Assembly: GCA_934426285.1 (NCBI GenBank)
Contig: CAKRYE010000033.1
Location: 1 to 20,973 of the forward strand
Direction: 5' to 3'
Length of the DNA stretch: 20,973 nucleotides
Source of the DNA: an uncultured Blautia sp.
GTDB lineage: Bacteria > Bacillota > Clostridia > Lachnospirales > Lachnospiraceae
The notes under the pieces were generated by a model, which saw only the letters and a list, made by a program, of their open reading frames with translations, was not told the DNA's origin and did no database searches. Position numbers and translations under genes: made by a program. This document shows, piece by piece, positions 1 through 5,560 of this stretch. Position 1 is the first letter of the stretch; every line of letters begins with the position of its first letter.

Positions 1-41
1 TTGTTTCTCAGGGTACAACCCGGATAATAACTGTACTTCAT
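1..41 (-). CDS. N-terminus of HdrB-like CCG-domain protein (partial)
   Basis: Only the first 13 complete codons are inside the window; the gene continues past position 1. The reading is MKYSYYPGCTLRN, which matches the start of Cys-rich CCG-domain proteins (heterodisulfide reductase subunit B-like, Fe-S binding), whose first cysteine sits in a YxPGC motif. An AAAGG stretch at 54-58 is the likely ribosome site. The ATG at 41 (12-nt spacing) is preferred because it gives the usual family N-terminus; an in-frame ATG at 50 has only 3 nt of spacing. Such proteins usually act in electron transfer with flavin or Fe-S partners. The gene probably reads from the Rex-type promoter at 247-277, with a leader of about 190-200 nt. 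The family call rests on very few residues. Confidence 0.6.
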   Translation of the reverse strand, partial: MKYSYYPGCTLRN

Positions 42-246
42 ACTTAACATTATCCTTTCTTAGTTGTTCAGATAAATAGTGATAATCATATGATTCTTTG
101 TCTTTTTTTTAACGATATATAGACAAAAATATAAATCAAGTCTAATACAATTACTTTTTATATCTTTGTTGAGACATAGAAAATAAAAGAGTTTGCACAC
201 CCTTCCTCCGCAATTAAAGGAGTGTATCAGCTCGATTTCCGAAAAC

Positions 247-277
247 ATCATATCATATTGATAACAATTTAACAAGT
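247..277 (-). promoter_or_regulatory. Sigma-A promoter with Rex-type operator (copy B)
   Basis: Minus strand: -35 TTGTTA at 270-275, 17-bp spacer, -10 TATGAT at 247-252. The 18-bp sequence TTGTTAAATTGTTATCAA (258-275) covers the -35 and most of the spacer. It matches the known Rex operator pattern TTGTTAA-N4-TTAACAA except at one base in the right half-site. The whole 31-bp block agrees with the ldh promoter block at 27 positions. A-tracts lie just upstream. Rex represses when NADH/NAD+ is low; binding here is inferred from sequence only. Confidence 0.65.
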
Positions 278-347
278 ATTTTTTTCTGATTTTTTTCTTT
301 TTTTGTTATTTTACAAACAATCTTTTGATCAGTTCTGACGAAATATA

Positions 348-386
348 AGTCCAAAGGAAGCAGGAACTCCCACTTCCTTTGGGACT
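348..386 (-). terminator. Terminator downstream of ldh
   Basis: Arms 348-360 and 373-386 pair over 13 bp with one bulged G, starting 8 nt after the ldh stop codon. On the minus strand the stem is followed by an interrupted T-rich stretch (TTATATTT), weaker than a classic U-run. On the plus strand the following bases are more T-rich, so it could also stop transcription from the other side. Confidence 0.7.
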
Positions 387-393
387 TTTATTT

Positions 394-1341
394 TTAAAGG
401 TCAAGCTGAGCAATAATCTCTTTCAGTGCATCTGCACTCTTCTGCAGCTGTTCAATCTCTGCTTTGTTCATTCTCATAGGCACTTTACCCTGCACACCAT
501 TTGGTCCTACCAAAGTCAGGGTACTGAGGCAGACATCCTCGATTCCATATTCTCCATGCATCATAGTGGATACTGTGGAGATAGATTCTGAGGAAGATAC
601 AAGAAGGCTGCAGAGTTTACAGACAGAAGAGGATACCGCATAGAAGGTTGCACCTTTCTTGGAAATGATCTGTCCGCCTGATTTCTGTACATACTGAAGC
701 ATAGCCTCTTTGTCCACCGGTTCAATGTCTTTGCCAAGTTTTTTCTCAATTTCATAGTATTCATCTACACTTACACCTGAAATATAGGCACCGGTCCATG
801 GGATAAAAGAGGTATCTCCATGTTCCCCAAATACATAGGCATGAATGTTACTCTGTGCGATCTGGAAATGCTCGGAAAGCCCGCAGCGCAGACGTGCTGA
901 GTCGAGAATGGTACCGGAACCAAGGATCTGGTTTTCCGGAAGTCCTGAAATCTTTGTAAAGACATAAGTCATAATATCAACAGGATTACTTACAATAAGA
1001 TAAAGAGCATCCGGTGCTGCCTTTACAATCTCCGGTGTGATGGATTTAAGGATGTTTACATTTGTCTGTGTAAGCTCAAGCCTTGTCTGTCCAGGCTTAC
1101 GCGCAATACCGGAGGTAATGATTACAATATCGGAATCCTTTGCATCTTCATAATCACCGGCAATAATGGAGATCGGATCTCTGAAGCAGGTTCCCTGAAT
1201 GATATCAAGAACTTCGCCCTCTGCCTTCTGTTTGTTGATATCGATCAGAACGATCTCAGATGCGATATCCTGGCTTGATAAAGTGTACGCAATTGTAGAC
1301 CCGACGCTGCCGGCACCAATGATAGTAATTTTACTGCCCAT
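394..1341 (-). CDS. ldh: L-lactate/malate dehydrogenase family protein
   Basis: An NAD-dependent 2-hydroxyacid dehydrogenase of 315 aa, the usual length for bacterial LDH. The nucleotide-binding Gly motif GAGSVGS is at residues 9-15. Catalytic residues line up as R87 (mobile loop), D147, R150 and H174 in GEHGDT. The overall sequence (for example GEVLDIIQG and the LDH-type Thr at 232 in GATFYA) resembles LDH. The substrate-specificity position, six residues before R87, is however Arg81 in ARKPGQTR, where LDHs carry Gln and malate dehydrogenases carry Arg. The enzyme may therefore use oxaloacetate or have mixed specificity. The start is supported by AGGAG 10 nt upstream. It is monocistronic, with a Rex-type promoter upstream and a terminator after it, as expected for a fermentative NADH-recycling enzyme. 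Confidence 0.88.
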   Translation of the reverse strand: MGSKITIIGAGSVGSTIAYTLSSQDIASEIVLIDINKQKAEGEVLDIIQGTCFRDPISIIAGDYEDAKDSDIVIITSGIARKPGQTRLELTQTNVNILKSITPEIVKAAPDALYLIVSNPVDIMTYVFTKISGLPENQILGSGTILDSARLRCGLSEHFQIAQSNIHAYVFGEHGDTSFIPWTGAYISGVSVDEYYEIEKKLGKDIEPVDKEAMLQYVQKSGGQIISKKGATFYAVSSSVCKLCSLLVSSSESISTVSTMMHGEYGIEDVCLSTLTLVGPNGVQGKVPMRMNKAEIEQLQKSADALKEIIAQLDL

Positions 1342-1426
1342 AACCTTAATACTCCTTTTTTCCTGATAAATTTTCAGCCATATCTTATGATATTGTATCT
1401 AGATATGTACAATAGTGGTCTTAAAA

Positions 1427-1457
1427 ATCATATCATATTGTCAATCATTTAACAAGT
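1427..1457 (-). promoter_or_regulatory. ldh promoter with Rex-type operator (copy A)
   Basis: Minus strand: -35 TTGTTA at 1450-1455, 17-bp spacer, -10 TATGAT at 1427-1432. The operator TTGTTAAATGATTGACAA at 1438-1455 is an imperfect inverted repeat fitting the Rex pattern TTGTTAA-N4-TTAACAA with one mismatch. It overlaps the -35 and spacer, a repressing position. The ldh start lies about 80 nt downstream of the predicted start of transcription. ldh genes are well-known Rex targets in Firmicutes. Confidence 0.75.
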
Positions 1458-1630
1458 TATTTTTATTAAATAAAGTGTTAAATTTTATTTTTATATCTTT
1501 TTCATGACTTTTTTTCATTTTTTTCTTTTGTTTTGTTATGTTTTTCACAATTATTTACAAACACTGGAAGTAAAAAATCCAGAGACCGCCATTTATTCTG
1601 CAAGGGCATTGTAAAATCCTTTCCTGCAAC

Positions 1631-1671
1631 AAAAAAGACCTGTAGCCGCCCCTTTCGGAACGCCACAAGTC
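1631..1671 (-). terminator. Terminator of the BMC/regulator operon
   Basis: On the minus strand a GC-rich imperfect stem (1637-1671) with a GAAA-type apex is followed by TTTTTT (1631-1636), about 60 nt after the stop of the REC-GGDEF-EAL gene. This is a classic intrinsic terminator. Confidence 0.85.
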
Positions 1672-1732
1672 ATTTTCATTCTATCCTCTATTCTTTATTC
1701 TATTTCTATCATCTATAAAGTCAAACCCTATT

Positions 1733-3442
1733 TCATATCTCCTGGTCTACCATTGCAGTAAACTGCTCTTCCGGATGAGGACGTGAATAATAAAAGCCCT
1801 GGATGGCATCACATTTCATCTCTTTCAGCAATTGAGCCTGTACAGAATTTTCAACGCCTTCTGCAACCACCTTCATATCCAGTCCATGAGCAAGGGAAAT
1901 TACCTGCTGCACCACCTTTTTTCCCTTTGGCTGTTCAATATAATCTATCAGCTTTTTATCAATCTTCAAAGTAGAAAAGGGCAGCTCATTCAAACTGGTG
2001 AGAGAAGAATATCCAGATCCAAAATCATCCATATGTAAAAGGAATCCTGTTCTGACAAGTGCCTCTGTAATCCTCCTGATCCGGTCGCTATACAGGGCAG
2101 CAGTCTCCGTAAGCTCTATGGGTACACAGGAAAAAGGGATTTCTGCCCCCTTCACAATCTCCACATAGCGCATCACCGTACCGCTGCGATGCAGACTTGC
2201 CCTGGACAGATTGACTGAGATTGGAATCAGTTCCTTTCCCTGCAGCATCCGTCTTCTCTGATAACAGCAGACCCGTCTGAATACATACTCATCCAGTTTT
2301 ACGATCTGGCCATTCCTTTCATACACAGTGATAAACTCTCCGGGAGATATGATTTCTCCATCCGGCTTCTGCCAGCGCACCAGTGCCTCTGCACCTACGA
2401 TTTTTTCTGTTTTCACGCTGTACTTGGGCTGATAATATACCACAAATTCCCTGTTTGCCACAGCACCCTCAAAATCACTTTCCAGCTGTCGGCTGCGTAT
2501 CTGCTTTTCCCTCATCTCCGCAGTATAATAAGAGACATTACTTTCATAATTACCACGGATATTTTTGATTGCCATAAAGCCACGGCCGCAGATCGCAGAT
2601 ACAGGAAGTGTTTTATCAATGTGCATATAAATCCCATAATTAATGGTCACATTAGGAATGGGTGCATGATCTGCGATCTCTCTGATATACGTTTCTATTT
2701 CGTCCTTATCAATCTCCGGCTGCCCATAAATAAGACATACAAACTGGTCACTTCCATATCTGGAAACCAACCCATGCCGGATAAGCCCCTGATATGCCTT
2801 TGCCATATAGCACAGCAGTTTGTCTCCTGCATTTGCACCATAACTGCCATTAATCAGCTTAAAATCCTTTACATCCGCGACCACAATATGAAAATCTTCC
2901 TCTTTTTTTAATTTGAACAGGGTTTTGACGTGATGAAAAAAGGCCTGTCTGGTATACAGACCAGTCAGTTCGTCATGTTCCACGGCAGCCAAAATCCGGG
3001 CAGATTCTCTCAGCTTGATCACACTGTTGATCCTTCCAAGTACAATCTGTGGATTATAGGGCTTAATCACAAAATCTACTGCTCCCAGCTCCAGACATTT
3101 TAATTCTGTCTCCTGTCTGCTGCTGGCAGTCATGACGATCACCGGAATAGACGAAAGCAGTGAATCTCCCTGAATCCTTTCCAGGAATTCATATCCATCA
3201 CATATGGGCATACATACATCCAGAAGGACTACTGACAGCTCCTGGTAATGCTCTGCCAGGCATCGCAGACCTTCTTCCCCATCACAGGCTGTCAATACCT
3301 GATATCTGTCAGACAAAATTTCTGCAAGCATTTCTCTGTTTAACTGGTTATCCTCTACCACTAATACCTTACGCTTTGCATCATTGCTGACTTTTTTCAA
3401 GGTATCTTCTTTCATCTCTTTTCTCTGCCTGTGGTTATTCAT
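1733..3442 (-). CDS. Response regulator REC-GGDEF-EAL, predicted c-di-GMP phosphodiesterase
   Basis: A 569-aa cytoplasmic signalling protein. Residues about 25-140 form a receiver domain with the acidic pair E30/D31, phospho-acceptor D75, T105 and K127. A GGDEF domain follows (about 155-310) but its signature is YGSDQF (229-234) instead of GGDEF, so cyclase activity is unlikely; such domains often bind GTP or are structural. The EAL domain (about 325-565) keeps its metal and catalytic residues: E352 in EAL, N411, E443, D472/D473, K493, E528 and Q548. It should hydrolyse c-di-GMP to pGpG. No histidine kinase gene is nearby, so the receiver is an orphan in this window. It is the last gene of the BMC operon, starting 3 bp after the EutP-like stop, so it is probably cotranscribed. 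The start ATG has AGAAGGG upstream within the previous gene. Confidence 0.9.
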   Translation of the reverse strand: MNNHRQRKEMKEDTLKKVSNDAKRKVLVVEDNQLNREMLAEILSDRYQVLTACDGEEGLRCLAEHYQELSVVLLDVCMPICDGYEFLERIQGDSLLSSIPVIVMTASSRQETELKCLELGAVDFVIKPYNPQIVLGRINSVIKLRESARILAAVEHDELTGLYTRQAFFHHVKTLFKLKKEEDFHIVVADVKDFKLINGSYGANAGDKLLCYMAKAYQGLIRHGLVSRYGSDQFVCLIYGQPEIDKDEIETYIREIADHAPIPNVTINYGIYMHIDKTLPVSAICGRGFMAIKNIRGNYESNVSYYTAEMREKQIRSRQLESDFEGAVANREFVVYYQPKYSVKTEKIVGAEALVRWQKPDGEIISPGEFITVYERNGQIVKLDEYVFRRVCCYQRRRMLQGKELIPISVNLSRASLHRSGTVMRYVEIVKGAEIPFSCVPIELTETAALYSDRIRRITEALVRTGFLLHMDDFGSGYSSLTSLNELPFSTLKIDKKLIDYIEQPKGKKVVQQVISLAHGLDMKVVAEGVENSVQAQLLKEMKCDAIQGFYYSRPHPEEQFTAMVDQEI

Positions 3443-3445
3443 TTT

Positions 3446-3985
3446 TCACATTTTCCCTTCTGTATGGTTTGGATAACTTACTCCCTCCGGAAGCGGATCC
3501 CATTCATTCAGGCCCAGGCTCTGTCGATATCTGGCCTGTTCCATTGTTAACTTTGGAAGATCATCCTTCAGATATTCCATCAGTTCATCAATTCCCTCTC
3601 TGGTCACATTATTTACCAGAAAAATCCTCTCACAGCCTGAATTGATCAGCCACTGCTTCACCATAGGGATATTAGCATAAGGAGAATCTATCTTGGTTAT
3701 GATCCCGATCAGCGGTCTCTGGATAAAGGAATGGCTGCCGGAAGCAAAAAGATTAAAAGGCTCATCTGCTGCCTGCACAATTCCCACCACATCTGCTTCA
3801 AAGGAGAAACAGGCCAGTCCCACGCTGAAGTGCTTGGACTCTGCATATTCTCCCGGCGAATCAATGGTATCATCATTGGTATTGGTATATTGCGTTTTTA
3901 CATAGTGAAGCTCTTCCCCCTTCAGTGCCTGGGTAAGGGAAGTCTTCCCTGCCTCACTTCTTCCCATAAGAAAAATTTTCTTCAT
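3446..3985 (-). CDS. eutP: EutP/PduV-family small GTPase
   Basis: A 179-aa P-loop GTPase of the PduV-EutP family, which accompanies bacterial microcompartments. Walker A is GRSEAGKT (8-15), the G3 DxxG motif is D42-S-P-G45, and the G4-type base-recognition motif is TKID (97-100). Family length is usually about 150-180 aa. In other organisms PduV links the compartment to intracellular movement, and EutP has been reported to have acetate kinase activity; neither role can be assigned here from sequence. It sits 25 nt after the second shell-protein gene and 3 bp before the c-di-GMP regulator. An AAGGTG ribosome site lies 11 nt before the ATG. The C-terminal tail of about 30 residues beyond the G domain is polar and unassigned. 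Confidence 0.88.
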   Translation of the reverse strand: MKKIFLMGRSEAGKTSLTQALKGEELHYVKTQYTNTNDDTIDSPGEYAESKHFSVGLACFSFEADVVGIVQAADEPFNLFASGSHSFIQRPLIGIITKIDSPYANIPMVKQWLINSGCERIFLVNNVTREGIDELMEYLKDDLPKLTMEQARYRQSLGLNEWDPLPEGVSYPNHTEGKM

Positions 3986-4010
3986 ATATTATCTGTCACC
4001 TTATCCTGTA

Positions 4011-4439
4011 TCAGCTTTTGTAAACCGGGCAGGTTTTAAAGCCCAGCACCTGGTCAAAAAATTTCACTACCTCTTCCACTGCTGTCTGTACTTCTGTCAG
4101 TCCGCCTGTCAATATCAGTGAACCGCAGAAACGATCCATAAAGCCGATCTGTACATCTGCACTTTTCATAGCCACATCAGCAGCTACCACAACAGCCTCC
4201 CAGGGTGTAAAGCGAATGATGCCTACTGCCTCGCCTGTGTGATCCTCTCCCTCATGGGTACCGATATGTAATCCCAGATTCTGATAAATACAGGAAGAAG
4301 AGGGACTGATCACATGAGCCATGCACACTTCCTTACCCGGAACCCGGACTCTGACCATGCGGAGTTTCTTCCCCTTAAGCTTTTCAAAATCCTCATGATA
4401 GATCTTTTCCAAAAGCTCCTTCGTTGTTATTCCAACCAT
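4011..4439 (-). CDS. EutS/PduU-type BMC shell protein with N-terminal extension
   Basis: A 142-aa circularly permuted single-domain shell protein. The core (about 28-142) carries family landmarks such as AVGIIRFTPWEAVVVAADVA and IGFMDRFCGSLILTGG, ending in a permuted strand near FKTCPVYKS. Members form hexameric shell tiles. Unlike its upstream neighbour it has about 25 extra N-terminal residues (TTKELLEKIYHEDFEKLKG) that look helical and amphipathic and could serve as a cargo- or partner-binding tail. It starts 11 nt after the stop of the first shell gene, with AGGAAG upstream. The two paralogues are clearly diverged, so this is not a recent duplication. No enzyme core (ammonia-lyase, diol dehydratase, aldehyde dehydrogenase) is in the window. 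Confidence 0.88.
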   Translation of the reverse strand: MVGITTKELLEKIYHEDFEKLKGKKLRMVRVRVPGKEVCMAHVISPSSSCIYQNLGLHIGTHEGEDHTGEAVGIIRFTPWEAVVVAADVAMKSADVQIGFMDRFCGSLILTGGLTEVQTAVEEVVKFFDQVLGFKTCPVYKS

Positions 4440-4450
4440 TCCAACACTTC

Positions 4451-4816
4451 CTATCTCTTGGTGATGTCACATACTACATAGCCCAGAGTATCCCGGAAAT
4501 AATCCACGATCTCCGTCAGTGCAGACATTACATCAGAAATCTCACCTGTAATGATCAGTGTTCCTGTAAAACGGTCTGCAAAACCAAGATATACATTTCC
4601 GCTCTTTACTGCAATATCAGAAGCGATCACTGCAGATTCCGGAGGTGTCATATTCATAATTCCAATTGCAGAGGAACGATAGTCCAGCTGAGGGTTCAGA
4701 CCCAATTTCTGATAGATGACAGGAGCCGGACCTCCCATTACATGTGCAAAAGTAATCTCCTTACCTGCTACTGTTTCCTGTACAATTCTTATCTGTTCGC
4801 CATGGTCATTTGCCAT
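4451..4816 (-). CDS. EutS/PduU-type BMC shell protein
   Basis: First gene of the operon, 121 aa, close in length to EutS/PduU (about 111-116 aa). It matches the permuted BMC fold: VAGKEITFAHVMGG near the N-terminus, AIGIMNMTPPESAVIASDIAV in the middle, GFADRFTGTLIITGEI, and the ending VVCDITKR, which resembles the EutS C-terminus (CDMTKS). EutS/PduU hexamers carry a small beta-barrel over the pore and can introduce curvature into shell sheets; that is family knowledge. GAGGAAG lies 7 nt before the ATG. It is transcribed from the promoter at 4863-4891. The conserved pattern supports assignment to the EutS/PduU family, but which of the two names applies cannot be decided without the enzymes. 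Confidence 0.9.
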   Translation of the reverse strand: MANDHGEQIRIVQETVAGKEITFAHVMGGPAPVIYQKLGLNPQLDYRSSAIGIMNMTPPESAVIASDIAVKSGNVYLGFADRFTGTLIITGEISDVMSALTEIVDYFRDTLGYVVCDITKR

Positions 4817-4862
4817 TTTAAATCTTCCTCACTTTCAAAGCATACTTTCACTTAATACTCTA

Positions 4863-4891
4863 ATCGTACTATTTTCCCCATTTTATGTCAA
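4863..4891 (-). promoter_or_regulatory. Sigma-A promoter of the BMC operon
   Basis: Minus strand: perfect -35 TTGACA at 4886-4891, 17-bp spacer, -10 TACGAT at 4863-4868. The start of transcription should be about 40 nt before the first shell gene. The next upstream gene is closed by a terminator at 4989-5027, so this is the operon's own promoter. Confidence 0.85.
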
Positions 4892-4920
4892 GTTAAAATC
4901 TACCAGTTTTGTGGTATTTT

Positions 4921-4955
4921 GTTACTTTTAGTTACCATTTATTGATGTTTGTTAC
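4921..4955. repeat. Helically phased GTTAC repeats upstream of the BMC promoter
   Basis: The pentamer GTTAC occurs at 4921, 4931 and 4951, that is, exactly 10 and 20 bp apart, so all copies face the same side of the helix. The block ends about 30 bp upstream of the -35. This layout suits a regulator that binds direct repeats, as OmpR/LuxR-type activators often do. Function is inferred. Confidence 0.5.
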
Positions 4956-4988
4956 TGTTTGCATGCTTCTATCCTGTGAGGTGTTTTG

Positions 4989-5027
4989 GAAAAAAAATTC
5001 CGGAGGCTCTTTCTCTGAGTCCTCCGG
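4989..5027 (-). terminator. Terminator of the DUF6465 gene
   Basis: Minus strand: arms CCGGAGG-A-CTC (5017-5027) and GAGCCTCCGG (5000-5009) with a 7-nt loop, followed by an AA and a run of eight T. A strong intrinsic terminator about 20 nt after the stop codon. Confidence 0.92.
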
Positions 5028-5045
5028 TTTTTCTTTGCTTATGTA

Positions 5046-5453
5046 TTACAGTCCAACAGCTCCTGTCACATCACCATTGATCACATAGTATGCTGCATTT
5101 TCTTCTGGTTTGATGTAAATTTTAACATCCTTCAGATCTTTTTCCTTTTTGCCCATTTCTTCTGTCCAGATCTTCTTCACATTTTCCAGAACATCCTTTG
5201 CATAAATCTCTTTTCCAAGGAACTGTACATAAACTTCTGCGTTTACCGCTTTCTTTGCAGTTCTTCTTACTGCAGGTTTTTTCTCTGCTGTCGGCTTCTT
5301 TTCTGCTGCTGGTTTCTCAGCAGTTTTCTTTGCAGTTGTTCTGGTTGTTCTGGTTTTTCTGACTGTAGTTTTTGCAGGAGCCTCTTTTACTTCGGTTGTC
5401 TGTACTGTAGATGTATCAGGTTCTGCTTTTTTTGCAGTTGTTTTTGGTGTCAT
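5046..5453 (-). CDS. DUF6465 protein with basic Lys/Ala/Pro-rich tail
   Basis: 135 aa in two parts. Residues 1-70 are low complexity, rich in Lys, Ala, Thr, Pro and Arg, with AEKKP repeats, resembling histone H1-like or nucleoid-protein tails. Residues 72-135 form a compact domain ([10 protein letters not shown] ... [15 protein letters not shown]) that I recognise as DUF6465, common in Lachnospiraceae and of unknown function. There is no signal peptide or membrane segment. The start is clear: AAGGAGG lies 7 nt before the ATG. It is monocistronic, with a promoter at 5529-5557 and a strong terminator after it. The basic tail suggests binding to nucleic acid or another polyanion, but that is inference. 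Family call from pattern memory. Confidence 0.82.
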   Translation of the reverse strand: MTPKTTAKKAEPDTSTVQTTEVKEAPAKTTVRKTRTTRTTAKKTAEKPAAEKKPTAEKKPAVRRTAKKAVNAEVYVQFLGKEIYAKDVLENVKKIWTEEMGKKEKDLKDVKIYIKPEENAAYYVINGDVTGAVGL

Positions 5454-5528
5454 ATTATAGCCTCCTTACAAGGTAATCCAGCTGCAGACTCTGGAAATCC
5501 GCTGCCTTCGATATCCTGTTACCGGAAT

Positions 5529-5557
5529 AGAATACTACTTTTTCTGTTTTTTTGCAA
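5529..5557 (-). promoter_or_regulatory. Promoter of the DUF6465 gene
   Basis: Minus strand: -35 TTGCAA (5552-5557), 17-bp spacer rich in A, -10 TATTCT (5529-5534), just after the recG stop. It gives a leader of about 70 nt before the ATG. Confidence 0.6.
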
Positions 5558-5560
5558 TAA

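Larger units (their letters stand above)
51..393. other. Intergenic region between ldh and the HdrB-like gene
   Basis: No credible gene is present. On the minus strand the region holds the ldh terminator (348-386), an A-tract-rich stretch (about 279-320), the Rex-type promoter (247-277) and a leader of about 190 nt for the HdrB-like gene. Within the leader, 197-225 can fold into an 8-bp stem with one bulged base. The 71-codon open frame at 60-275 has no recognisable domain and overlaps the promoter, so it is not called. Confidence 0.6.
1342..1732. other. Intergenic region between the regulator gene and ldh
   Basis: No gene seen. It contains the ldh leader of about 80 nt (1342-1420), the Rex-type ldh promoter (1427-1457) and a long AT-rich stretch with A-tracts on the minus strand (about 1458-1560), which may act as an UP element or bent DNA. 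The terminator of the BMC/regulator operon is at 1631-1671. The 61-codon plus-strand frame at 1533-1718 crosses that terminator and is rejected. Confidence 0.6.

Noticed and set aside
60..275. 71-codon minus-strand open frame upstream of the HdrB-like gene
   Set aside because: Its start overlaps the Rex-type promoter and it has no ribosome site or domain; better read as leader.
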